DNA from: an uncultured Roseobacter sp.
GTDB lineage: Bacteria > Pseudomonadota > Alphaproteobacteria > Rhodobacterales > Rhodobacteraceae
DNA: 60,660 nucleotides
Assembly (NCBI RefSeq): GCF_947495025.1
Contig: NZ_CANLXG010000006.1
Span: 1 to 60,660, forward strand
Direction of reading: 5' to 3'
Part shown: one piece after another, positions 42,054 through 50,382 of the stretch
Position numbering within the stretch: the stretch's first letter is position 1
Layout: every line of letters starts with the position of its first letter
The notes under the pieces: model-generated
The model's database searches: none
Told to the model about the DNA's origin: nothing
What the model saw: the letters and a program-made list of their open reading frames with translations, nothing else
Program-made: the position numbers and the translations under genes

Positions 42054-43867
42054 TCGCCGTCCGGTTTGGATTTCCTGCCAAAGCTGCCCTTGATGTTGCC
42101 GAACACGTCGGGCGTATATCCCTGGCTGCGCATGATGATGTACTGCTGGGTGAACGTAATTGTGTTGTTCGCAATCCAGTAGACAACAAGTCCGCTGGCG
42201 AAGCCGCCGAGCATGAACATGAAAACCCATGGCATCCAGGCAAAGATCATCTGCTGGGTCGGGTCAGTGGGTGCAGGGTTCAGCTTTTGCTGCATCCACA
42301 TCGAGATACCCAGCAGCAAAGGCAGAATCCCGATAAATACCAGCGCCATCAGCGAGCCAGGTTCCGGGCCTGCGAAAGGCAGAAGGCCGAAAGCGTTCAT
42401 GATTGAGGTGGGATCAGGGGCGCTGAGGTCCTGGAATGGCCCGAAGAACGGCGCATGACGCAGCTCGATTGTGACAAAGATCACCTTGTACAGCGAAAAG
42501 AAAATCGGAATCTGCAGAAGAATAGGCAGGCATCCCGCGGCTGGATTTACCTTTTCCTTTTTGTAGAGCTCCATCATGCCCTGTTGCATTTTCTGACGGT
42601 CTTCGCCGGCTTCTTCCTTGAGCTTCTCCATCTGGGGCTGAAGCTCTTTCATCTTCGCCATAGAGACATAGGATTTGTAGGCCAGCGGGAACAGGATTGC
42701 CTTGATGATCAGTGTCAGGCCGATAATCGCCCAGCCCATGTTTCCGATGATCTGATTGAGATAGTGCAACAGCCAGAAAATTGGCTTCGTCAGGAAGAAG
42801 AACCAGCCCCAGTCAATGCTGTCGATAAAGCGGTCAACGCCGGCGGTCTGATAATTCCGGATCGTTTCCCATTCCTTGGCACCGGCAAAAAGCTCGCTCT
42901 GCGCTGAGATCGTTGCACCCGGTGCCAGCGTCTGCGTCGGCAGAACCACCTCTGCCTGGTATATATCGCGGCGATCATCATATTTCGCTGTTGACCTGAA
43001 CGCGCTGCCCGGCTCCGGGATCAGTGTCGACATCCAGTAGTGATCGGTGAAGCCGATCCAGCCGTTCTGTTCGACCTGTGTCGTCTCGGCCCGGGCGCCG
43101 TCGCGCTCGGAGAAGGCAAAGTCCGGCATATCCGACCAGTCGGTTTCCGTCAGCTCACCGTCCGCCATCGCAACAACGCCTTCGTGCAGGATGAAGAAGT
43201 TCATCAGGTCCGTCGGTTCGCCGTGGCGGGCCAGGATCCCGTAAGGGGCCATACTGACAGTCGCGTCGCCTGAGTTGCTCACAGACTGGGTCACGGTGAA
43301 CATATAGTCATCGTCAACTTCGATCTGTCGCTCAAATGTGAGGCCGGCACCATTGTCCCATGTCAGAGTGACCGGTGCGCCGGGGCTCAGAGTGTCTCCC
43401 GCCGTCAGGTCCCACATAGTGTTCGGGCCCGGTACAGAAGAAGGATCGAGGCCGGACCCCGCAGCCCAGCCATAAAGTGCGTAATATGCCCCCGCGCTGC
43501 CAACAGGTGACAGCATTTTCACGATTTCCGCGTTTTCTTCGAGCGATACGCGATAGTCCTTGAGAGACAGATCGTCGATGCGGCCGCCAAGCAGCGAGAT
43601 CGAACCTTCCAGACGGTCTGTCGATACAGGAACGCGCGGTGCATCACTGATGGCTTCTGCGCGGGTATCACCGGCGGTCGCGGTCTGCCTGGCCGGAGCA
43701 GCTGCGGATGGCGCTGCCGCAACAGGAGTGTCAGGTGTCAGGTCCGCGGATGTGGTAACCTCGGACGGAATTTCAGGCTCGGGTGGCGGAAACAGAACGA
43801 ACCAGACCAGGATCACAAGGAAACTGAGCGCTGTTGCCAGAATGAGATTCTTGTTCTGATCGTCCAT
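42050..43867 (-). CDS. yidC: Membrane protein insertase YidC
   Basis: 605 residues, the Gram-negative long form. TM1 (ILATALSFLVILVWFVLFPP) is followed by a Pro/Ala linker, the large periplasmic P1 domain (about 80-340), and five TM segments at the C-terminus with the MAKMKELQPQMEKLKEEAGE cytoplasmic loop. It inserts membrane proteins alone and with SecYEG. The ATG at 43867 is preceded by AGGTGG; an in-frame GTG at 43879 was rejected. Unlike the usual order, yidD and rnpA are 3.3 kb away. Confidence 0.97.
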   Translation of the reverse strand: MDDQNKNLILATALSFLVILVWFVLFPPPEPEIPSEVTTSADLTPDTPVAAAPSAAAPARQTATAGDTRAEAISDAPRVPVSTDRLEGSISLLGGRIDDLSLKDYRVSLEENAEIVKMLSPVGSAGAYYALYGWAAGSGLDPSSVPGPNTMWDLTAGDTLSPGAPVTLTWDNGAGLTFERQIEVDDDYMFTVTQSVSNSGDATVSMAPYGILARHGEPTDLMNFFILHEGVVAMADGELTETDWSDMPDFAFSERDGARAETTQVEQNGWIGFTDHYWMSTLIPEPGSAFRSTAKYDDRRDIYQAEVVLPTQTLAPGATISAQSELFAGAKEWETIRNYQTAGVDRFIDSIDWGWFFFLTKPIFWLLHYLNQIIGNMGWAIIGLTLIIKAILFPLAYKSYVSMAKMKELQPQMEKLKEEAGEDRQKMQQGMMELYKKEKVNPAAGCLPILLQIPIFFSLYKVIFVTIELRHAPFFGPFQDLSAPDPTSIMNAFGLLPFAGPEPGSLMALVFIGILPLLLGISMWMQQKLNPAPTDPTQQMIFAWMPWVFMFMLGGFASGLVVYWIANNTITFTQQYIIMRSQGYTPDVFGNIKGSFGRKSKPDGE

Positions 43868-43993
43868 CGGGACCGCCACCTGATCTGTTTTGATATCAGC
43901 GAGGGTTCAACAGAGTACGGGGGCAAAGGTCAAGCGGAATCCGTGTCCCGCTGCTCTGGGTCGCAGCATTGAGTGGCCGGGTGCAGCGCGCTG

Positions 43994-45544
43994 TCAGCCG
44001 GAGCGATCCCCCATGATCCGCGGAGGGTCCTGAAGTCTGGCGTTGTGGCTTTCGATCCAGGCGACCGTCTGGTCAAAGGGCATGGGTTTACCAATTCCGA
44101 ATCCCTGAACGTGATCACAGCCCAGCTGCGAGAGCAACGCGTGTTCTCCACTGCTTTCGACCCCCTCTGCAAGGGTTTCGACACCGAGCCGCTCTGCCAT
44201 GGTCAGAATCGCGCTGATCATACGCTGCTGGTCAGGATCACGATCGGATTTCATAACAAAAGACCGGTCAATCTTGATCCGGCTGACCGCAAAGCGCCTG
44301 ATCGACGCGATCGATGCATGGCCCGTGCCGAAGTCATCAAGATCAATCTTACAGCCCATCTTGCTGAGACCGTTTATGTTGCGCGAAACCATGTCATCGG
44401 GTGAGCTTGCAACGACAGTTTCCAGAACCTCGACGGCCAGGCGGTCCGGGGCGAGGCCGAAACAGTCCAGTTCCCACTGCACTTTCTGCACGAGGTTCGG
44501 GTTGTTCAGTTCAGGCCCTGCAAAATTGACGCCTATCTGGGGAACGGTCACCTCCAGATCGTCCCATGCGCGCAGGGCGCGGAATGCATGATGCAACATT
44601 ACTTCTGCAAGACGCTCCAGTTGTCCTGCCTGCTCAATCGCGGGCAGAAATTCGCCGGGCGGTATCATTCCCCTTTTGGGGTGATGCCATCGCGCCAGCG
44701 CCTCAAAGCCTGTAACGCGTCCTGTGTCGGTCGATATCTGTGGCTGGAACCATGGTCTTATCTGATCCTCTTCCAGCGCTTTCACGACCTCTTCGCGCAG
44801 TTCGCTGCGGGTATCCGATTTGCGGCTCATATCAGCGGAAAAGGCGCGGATGGAGGCGGGGCCGTTATCGCGGGCCTCAACCAGCGCGAGGTCTGCGCCT
44901 TCCATCCATGACAGGGCGTCCTTACCTGCAACCCGCGCATGCTGACAAAAACCGATTGTCGCCGTGACATAGATGGCAGTGCCGTCAACTGAAACCGGTT
45001 CCTCGACGGCTTCCTGCAGACGCCCGGCCAGTTGAATGCATGTTTCCAGATCAAGGTTGGGAACCGCTTCAAGGCATGCCGCAAACCGGTAGGCGCCAGT
45101 AAGGGTGACAGCATCGTTGTCACGCAGGATGGAAACTATGCGATCACCCACGACTGCGGTTACTTCTTCGGCTGCGGCGTGCCCATACGTTTTCTCCAGG
45201 ACGTCATGCTCGTCAATTTCAACCATGTAAATCGCGGATTTCGAGCCGGATTCGCCGGTACTGGAAAATGTGTACCCAACGAAATCCCGGAACGTGTCGC
45301 GTGGCATCAGGCCGCGGGAAACAGCGCGTGCAAGCTTCGGGTCAAAACGGCGTGCATCAGCGCCACCAAGAATCAGGTAGACAACCGGCACGGCAATTGC
45401 GCAGACCATCAGAGCCGTTTCGCCACCGATCCAGTATGTAGCGAGGCAGAAAGCGGGCAGGCAGGCGAGAGCCACAGGGCCGAGAAAGAGTATCGCGGCC
45501 CTTTCCCGTAACTTCCGCAGATTGCGGACCATGTTTCCCGCCAT
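43994..45544 (-). CDS. Cyclic-di-GMP phosphodiesterase with degenerate GGDEF and intact EAL
   Basis: 516 residues. Two hydrophobic helices near the N-terminus are followed by a GGDEF-like domain whose signature is GAYRF (150-154), so it should not make c-di-GMP. The EAL domain is well kept: FEALARW (E281), NFAGPEL, EVLET, DDFGTG, KIDRSFV, LAEGVES, QGFGIGKPM. The likely activity is c-di-GMP hydrolysis at the inner membrane. GAGAGGA lies 6 nt before the ATG. It is separated from yidC by 126 bp. Confidence 0.93.
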   Translation of the reverse strand: MAGNMVRNLRKLRERAAILFLGPVALACLPAFCLATYWIGGETALMVCAIAVPVVYLILGGADARRFDPKLARAVSRGLMPRDTFRDFVGYTFSSTGESGSKSAIYMVEIDEHDVLEKTYGHAAAEEVTAVVGDRIVSILRDNDAVTLTGAYRFAACLEAVPNLDLETCIQLAGRLQEAVEEPVSVDGTAIYVTATIGFCQHARVAGKDALSWMEGADLALVEARDNGPASIRAFSADMSRKSDTRSELREEVVKALEEDQIRPWFQPQISTDTGRVTGFEALARWHHPKRGMIPPGEFLPAIEQAGQLERLAEVMLHHAFRALRAWDDLEVTVPQIGVNFAGPELNNPNLVQKVQWELDCFGLAPDRLAVEVLETVVASSPDDMVSRNINGLSKMGCKIDLDDFGTGHASIASIRRFAVSRIKIDRSFVMKSDRDPDQQRMISAILTMAERLGVETLAEGVESSGEHALLSQLGCDHVQGFGIGKPMPFDQTVAWIESHNARLQDPPRIMGDRSG

Positions 45545-45658
45545 GGGTTTTCCTCTCAGCGCAGCACATCGGTGTCTGCCCTGCAGGTTAGGTGCGTCTG
45601 CATGAGAGTCTGGTTAACGCAACCTGCGTTTCCGCGTTGAATAAGGCTAAAATTCAAC

Positions 45659-46483
45659 CTACCCGCGGGTAAGGCCCTGAAAATCGAAAAGGGCCGGATC
45701 CAGAAGGTGCGAGGGGCGTGCATTCGTCAGAGCGCGAAACATCACCTGGCGCCTGCCCGGGCTGTTTCGTTCCCATTCGTCCAGGATGGCTTTTACCTGC
45801 TGGCGTTGCAGGCCGTCCTGACTGCCGCAGAGATCGCATGGGATAATCGGGTAATCCATTGCGCGCGCAAATTTCTCGCAATCGGCCTCAGCTACATGGG
45901 CCAGCGGCCGGTAGACAAAGAGATCGCCCTCTTCATTCAGCAGCTTGGGCGGCATGGTTGCGAGTCTGCCACCATGAAAAAGGTTCATGAAGAATGTCTC
46001 AAGAATGTCGTCCCGGTGATGTCCCAGCACGACAGCAGAGCAGCCCTCTTCGCGGGCGACACGGTACAGATGCCCGCGCCGCAGCCGCGAACACAATGCG
46101 CAGAAGGTCCGCCCCTGCGGGATTTTGTCCATCACAATGGAATAGGTATCCTGGTACTCGATGCGGTGCGGCACGCCCATTCTTTCCAGATATGCCGGCA
46201 GGACAGTTGCCGGAAAACCGGGCTGCCCCTGATCAAGGTTGCATGCCAGCAGATCGACCGGCAGCAGGCCGCGCCATTTCAGTTCGTAGAGCACTGCAAG
46301 CAGCGTATAGCTGTCTTTGCCGCCGGACAGGCAGACCAGCCATCGTGCCCCGGGCTCAATCATTCCGTATTCATCTGTCGCCTCGCGCACCGCGCGGACG
46401 ATCCTTTTGCGAAGTTTGCGGAACTCGGTTGTTTTCGGCGCGCCGCTGAACAACGGGTGAATTTCGTCCTGGGTATCAAGCAT
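45659..46483 (-). CDS. ttcA: tRNA 2-thiocytidine synthetase TtcA
   Basis: 274 residues. The ATP-PPi loop is SGGKDS (53-58). Two CxxC pairs, CALC (128-131) and CDLC (216-219), match the TtcA Fe-S cluster site. TtcA thiolates C32 in a subset of tRNAs. A GTG one codon upstream (46486) is also possible. It is divergent from the lipoprotein gene. Confidence 0.96.
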   Translation of the reverse strand: MLDTQDEIHPLFSGAPKTTEFRKLRKRIVRAVREATDEYGMIEPGARWLVCLSGGKDSYTLLAVLYELKWRGLLPVDLLACNLDQGQPGFPATVLPAYLERMGVPHRIEYQDTYSIVMDKIPQGRTFCALCSRLRRGHLYRVAREEGCSAVVLGHHRDDILETFFMNLFHGGRLATMPPKLLNEEGDLFVYRPLAHVAEADCEKFARAMDYPIIPCDLCGSQDGLQRQQVKAILDEWERNSPGRRQVMFRALTNARPSHLLDPALFDFQGLTRG

Positions 46484-46582
46484 CACTTCGGATCCTGGCT
46501 GAAGTCGCCCTTCTATACCGCCGCGATCAATGAACCAAAAGCCCGTACCGGGCGTACCCCTGTCAGAACGAAAGGAATAATG

Positions 46583-47110
46583 ATGCGACAGGTGCTTTTT
46601 CTGGTCTTTGTGCTCTTTCTCGGTGCGTGTGTTGGCAAGCCGGCGCTCAGGGACGAGAAACTGTCGGACAGCGAATTCAATCTCGAAGAGTTCTTTGAGG
46701 GCAGAGTGCTGGCACAGGGCCAGTTCCAGGATGTTTTCGGGACGGTTCGGCGCCGTTTTGACGTAGAGATCAACGGCACCTGGGACGGCCAGACGCTCCG
46801 GCTTGTCGAGGATTTCACCTATGCGGATGCAACAACAGAACAGCGCATATGGACGCTTACCAAAACCGGCCCGGAAACCTGGGAAGGCACTGCGCCGGGC
46901 GTGATCGGCGTGGCCACAGGAGAGGAGCAGGGCGATACCTTTAACTGGCGCTATACCATCGATCTGCCTGTGCCTGATGGTACACTGCGTGTCAGTTTTG
47001 ACGACTGGATGTGGCAGCTGGGAGAAAATCGCGTGCTGAACAGGGCCTATATGACAAAGTTCGGCGTCGACATCGGCGAAGTGATCATAAATTTTGAAAA
47101 GCAGCCCTGA
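46583..47110 (+). CDS. DUF3833-type lipoprotein
   Basis: 175 residues. The N-terminus is a lipoprotein signal (RQVLFLVFVLFLGAC, lipobox LGAC at C16), so the mature protein is lipid-anchored. The rest (EEFFEGRVLAQGQFQDVFG, later YMTKFGVDIGEVIINFEK) matches DUF3833, a beta-sheet-rich family of unknown role. AAAGGA lies 6 nt before ATG 46583. The frame is open far upstream to 45707, but that part is antisense to ttcA. The only + strand gene in this stretch. Confidence 0.87.
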   Translation: MRQVLFLVFVLFLGACVGKPALRDEKLSDSEFNLEEFFEGRVLAQGQFQDVFGTVRRRFDVEINGTWDGQTLRLVEDFTYADATTEQRIWTLTKTGPETWEGTAPGVIGVATGEEQGDTFNWRYTIDLPVPDGTLRVSFDDWMWQLGENRVLNRAYMTKFGVDIGEVIINFEKQP

Positions 47111-47113
47111 GGT

Positions 47114-47341
47114 TCAGTCGTCCTCTGGCACGGGATCATACCCGGACCGGCCCCAGGGGTGGCAGCGAAAAATGCGCCGTGCGGCCAGCCAGGAACCGCG
47201 CAGCGCTCCGTGGCGGTCCAGTGCCTCAAGTGCGTAGGCGCTGCATGTAGGCTGGTAGCGACAGTTGTGACCAACCCAGGGGCTGAACAACAGACGATAG
47301 GCCCGCACAGGCAGCGAGATCACCCGTGCGAGGGGGGTCAC
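47114..47341 (-). CDS. yidD: Membrane protein insertion efficiency factor YidD
   Basis: 75 residues. The hallmark GHNCRYQPTCSAYALEAL with two conserved Cys is complete. YidD helps YidC-dependent insertion at the inner membrane. The GTG start at 47341 overlaps the rnpA stop (GTGA), so the two are coupled. Confidence 0.96.
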   Translation of the reverse strand: MTPLARVISLPVRAYRLLFSPWVGHNCRYQPTCSAYALEALDRHGALRGSWLAARRIFRCHPWGRSGYDPVPEDD

Positions 47342-47757
47342 TTCAGGCGCCCATGAAGATTGTCGATTGCGGATTCAAGATCAGCCTTCAGGCGATCGAA
47401 AGGCAGGCTGGCAGTTTTATCGCGTCGTCCGATCAGCACATAGTCGGTGTCAGCGAGGCCTTTATGCGGCAGGACTGCCCTGGCGATTTCACGCAGACGT
47501 CTTTTTGCGCGGTTGCGCTGCACCGCGTTGCCGACCTTTTTCGAGCAGGTGAAGCCGACGCGCATGCCCGAGGCATTTTCTGCGGCGTGACGGCGCATCT
47601 GAAGTACAAAACCAGGTTTTGAAACGTGCAGCGCCCTGGCGGCCAGCAGAAAGTCGTGTCGCTTTCTCAGAGTAGTGACCGCACGCAAAGAAGCCGCCCC
47701 GGACATGCCCCCTCCGGTCTTGTTACCGGTCGGGTTGGTCATGGGCGGCTTTTTCAT
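47338..47757 (-). CDS. rnpA: Ribonuclease P protein component
   Basis: Up to 139 residues. The RNR motif (QRNRAKRRLREIAR) and the N-terminal LRKRHDFLLAARALHVSKPG are the RnpA core. The N-terminal 25 residues are uncertain; internal ATGs at codons 6 and 18 are alternatives. RnpA binds the pre-tRNA leader in RNase P. Lies 26 bp after rpmH. Confidence 0.95.
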   Translation of the reverse strand: MKKPPMTNPTGNKTGGGMSGAASLRAVTTLRKRHDFLLAARALHVSKPGFVLQMRRHAAENASGMRVGFTCSKKVGNAVQRNRAKRRLREIARAVLPHKGLADTDYVLIGRRDKTASLPFDRLKADLESAIDNLHGRLK

Positions 47758-47783
47758 GTCAGAACCTGAAGGTCCGGACGGCG

Positions 47784-47918
47784 TCAGGCGCTCAGGGATT
47801 TCCGGCCCTGTGCGCGGCGCGCGTTGATGATCTTGCGGCCGGCTTTGGTCGCCATGCGCGCACGGAACCCGTGACGGCGCTTGCGGACGAGGTTCGAGGG
47901 TTGATAGGTGCGTTTCAT
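47784..47918 (-). CDS. rpmH: 50S ribosomal protein L34
   Basis: 44 residues, complete: MKRTYQPSNLVRKRRHGFRA, then MATKAGRKIINARRAQGRKS and a short end. It is the first gene of the rpmH-rnpA-yidD set, the common bacterial order. Confidence 0.98.
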   Translation of the reverse strand: MKRTYQPSNLVRKRRHGFRARMATKAGRKIINARRAQGRKSLSA

Positions 47919-47988
47919 CGCTCCGTCTCCAATACTGCTTCGGGTCTGGCGCGGAATCGGTCCGCGTCAGATATCAATAGAAGCCCGT

Positions 47989-48017
47989 CTCCTAAAGCGG
48001 TCACGGGACCAAGTCAA
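47989..48017 (-). promoter_or_regulatory. Candidate promoter for rpmH-rnpA-yidD
   Basis: On the - strand TTGACT (48017-48012), 17 bp, TAGGAG (47994-47989), 70 bp before rpmH. The 301-bp gap 47919-48219 shows no other clear element, though the promoter of the TVP38 gene must lie in its right part. Confidence 0.55.
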
Positions 48018-48219
48018 ACCCTTCCGGGGCGAAAATCCACGGTTTCTGCAACATAAACGCTGCTTTTACGCTGCGATGTTACAGCACCCGTCACAAACGT
48101 CGCGTCCGGCTCGCATTTGCGTCACGCCGGATCAAGCGCGCGTGATACCCCTGTCGCGGCCGGCCCGCAGCCGTCATGTATGACATCAATTGCAACCCGC
48201 AGCCCGAAAGGCGACAAAG

Positions 48220-48951
48220 ATGTCAGACATGACGCAGGAAACAAAACCAGGCGCTTTGCGCTATCTGCCGATGATCGCCATCCTGGTGGTGGCAGCGGTG
48301 GGCGCGTTTACGCTGCGGGACTACATCAGTTTTGATGCGCTGAGAGACAACCGCGAGGCACTGATTGCGCTGCGGGATGCGAATTTCATACTGACGGTGT
48401 TCGGTTTTGTGGCGGCGTACATCGTAATCGTCGCGTTTTCCCTGCCCGGCGCGCTTATCGCGACTCTGACCGGTGGATTCCTTTTCGGTACAGTTGGCGG
48501 GTCAGCGCTCAGTGTTACCGGTGCTACCATTGGCGCGACCGTTATTTTTCTGGCGGCGCGCTTCGGGCTTGGTGAGCGTCTGAAAGAACGGATGGATGCC
48601 TCACAGGGTACGGTACGCAAGATCAGGGAAGGCCTTGACGAAAATCAGTGGTCGATGCTGTTTTTTCTGCGTCTTGTACCGGTTGTCCCCTTCTTTGTGG
48701 CAAACCTGATACCGGCATTTCTGGCCGTTCCGGTCCACCGCTACGTGATCTCTACCTTTCTGGGCATTATCCCGGGGTCACTGGTCTATTCTTCGGTCGG
48801 GGCGGGACTTGGCACAGTGTTTGAGCAGGGTGAAAGCCCGGACCTTGGCATTATCTTTGAACCGCATATCCTGTTGCCGATCCTCGGGCTGAGCGCGCTG
48901 TCGCTGCTGCCCGTCCTCATCAAAGCCGTGACAGGCAGGAAAGATCTCTGA
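48220..48951 (+). CDS. TVP38/TMEM64 family membrane protein
   Basis: 243 residues with about six hydrophobic segments. The SNARE-associated/DedA-like core is visible: SLPGALIATLTGGFLFGTV, the loop RFGLGERLKERM, and FLRLVPVVPFFVANLIPAFL. Such proteins are proposed lipid or ion transporters. ATG 48220 follows a GAAAGG-type site. The FAD oxidoreductase starts 1 nt after its stop, a common pairing. Confidence 0.92.
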   Translation: MSDMTQETKPGALRYLPMIAILVVAAVGAFTLRDYISFDALRDNREALIALRDANFILTVFGFVAAYIVIVAFSLPGALIATLTGGFLFGTVGGSALSVTGATIGATVIFLAARFGLGERLKERMDASQGTVRKIREGLDENQWSMLFFLRLVPVVPFFVANLIPAFLAVPVHRYVISTFLGIIPGSLVYSSVGAGLGTVFEQGESPDLGIIFEPHILLPILGLSALSLLPVLIKAVTGRKDL

Positions 48952-48952
48952 C

Positions 48953-50371
48953 ATGAAACGCATCAAGACGGATGTTCTGGTCATCGGGGCGGGCTCCGGC
49001 GGCCTGTCGGTTGCGGCGGGTGCCGTCCAGATGGGCGCGAGCGTGACCCTGCTTGAGGGCCACAAAATGGGCGGTGACTGCCTGAATTACGGCTGTGTGC
49101 CCTCCAAGGCGCTGATTGCCAGCGGCAAAGCGGCCTGGCGCCAGCAGCATTCTGCGCAATACGGCGTGGCCGACGCAGCCGGTGACGCGGATTACGCCGC
49201 TGCCAAGGACCATGTGCGCGACGTGATCGCACAGATCGAACCGGTCGACAGCCAGGAGCGCTTCGAAGGACTGGGCGTGAATGTCATCCGCGAATTCGGA
49301 CGCTTCGTCTCGCCTTCCGAGGTCGAGGCCGGTGATACGGTGATCACCGCACGGCGGATCGTTATCGCTACGGGGTCCTCACCTCTTGTACCGCCCATCC
49401 CGGGACTCGAGAGCGTCCCTTACGAGACCAACGAGACACTGTTCGATCTGCGCGAAAAGCCTGAGCATCTGCTGATCATCGGTGGTGGACCCATCGGCAT
49501 GGAAATGGCGCAGGCGCACATCCGTCTGGGCAGCAAAGTGACCGTAATTGAGGGCGACAGGGCGCTGGGCAAGGATGATCCGGAAATGGCTGCTGTCGTG
49601 CTGGACACCCTGCGCGCCGAGGGCATTGTGATCGAAGAGAACGCACTGGCCGAAGAGGTACGCGGCAAGGCCGGAGCGATTGAGGTGCTGACCAAAGACG
49701 GGCGCAGCATCAAAGGTACGCACCTGCTGATGGCTGTGGGTCGGAAATCCAACACCGACAAGCTGGACCTTGACGCGGCAGGCATCGAAACCACCCGCAC
49801 CGGCATCAGGGTGGACGACGCGCTGCGCACCACCAACCGCCGCGTCTATGCCATCGGCGATGTGGCCGGTGGTCTGCAGTTTACACATGTTGCAGGCTAC
49901 CATGCCGGTGTGATCATCCGGTCGATGCTGTTTGGTCTGCCGTCAAAGGCGAAAACGACCCATATCCCATGGGCCACCTATACCGACCCGGAGCTGGCGC
50001 AGGTCGGTCTGACCGAGGCTCAGGCACGCAAGGAACATGGCGACCGGCTGGAAGTTGTCCGGTTTGAATTTGAACATAATGACCGCGCCATAGCCGAACG
50101 TAAGACCAAAGGTCTGATCAAAGTCATGGTGGTCAAAGGACGCCCCGTGGGAGCGTCGATTGCCGGGCATCAGGCTGGCGAACTGATCAGTCTGTGGTCA
50201 CTGGCACTGGCAAACCGGATGAAGATGAGCCAGATTGCCGGTATGGTCGCGCCCTATCCGACTATCTCCGAGGTCAATAAACGCGCGGCTGGGGCCTATT
50301 TCAGCCCGCGGCTTTTCGAAAATCAGATGGTCAAACGCGTGGTTGGACTTGTCCAGCGCTGGATCCCGTGA
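48953..50371 (+). CDS. FAD-dependent pyridine nucleotide-disulfide oxidoreductase
   Basis: 472 residues. The FAD site is IGAGSGG (11-17), the redox-active disulfide is C43-x4-C48 (DCLNYGCVPSK), the NAD(P) site is IIGGGPIGMEMA, and AIGDVAGG is the second FAD motif. Where lipoamide dehydrogenases have HPT, this protein has YPT (PYPTISE), so the usual acid-base His is missing; the MerA C-terminal Cys pair is also absent. It is therefore neither a clear Lpd nor MerA. Coupled to the TVP38 gene. Confidence 0.9.
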   Translation: MKRIKTDVLVIGAGSGGLSVAAGAVQMGASVTLLEGHKMGGDCLNYGCVPSKALIASGKAAWRQQHSAQYGVADAAGDADYAAAKDHVRDVIAQIEPVDSQERFEGLGVNVIREFGRFVSPSEVEAGDTVITARRIVIATGSSPLVPPIPGLESVPYETNETLFDLREKPEHLLIIGGGPIGMEMAQAHIRLGSKVTVIEGDRALGKDDPEMAAVVLDTLRAEGIVIEENALAEEVRGKAGAIEVLTKDGRSIKGTHLLMAVGRKSNTDKLDLDAAGIETTRTGIRVDDALRTTNRRVYAIGDVAGGLQFTHVAGYHAGVIIRSMLFGLPSKAKTTHIPWATYTDPELAQVGLTEAQARKEHGDRLEVVRFEFEHNDRAIAERKTKGLIKVMVVKGRPVGASIAGHQAGELISLWSLALANRMKMSQIAGMVAPYPTISEVNKRAAGAYFSPRLFENQMVKRVVGLVQRWIP

Positions 50372-50382
50372 AACGCTGAGAC

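Noticed and set aside
45707..46582. Long + strand open frame running into the lipoprotein gene
   Set aside because: It is antisense to ttcA, whose motifs are complete. The true gene starts at 46583 with a ribosome site and lipoprotein signal.
48953..50371. Mercuric reductase or lipoamide dehydrogenase as a firm name
   Set aside because: The redox Cys pair fits both, but the HPT His and the MerA C-terminal Cys pair are missing, and no mer or 2-oxoacid dehydrogenase genes are adjacent.
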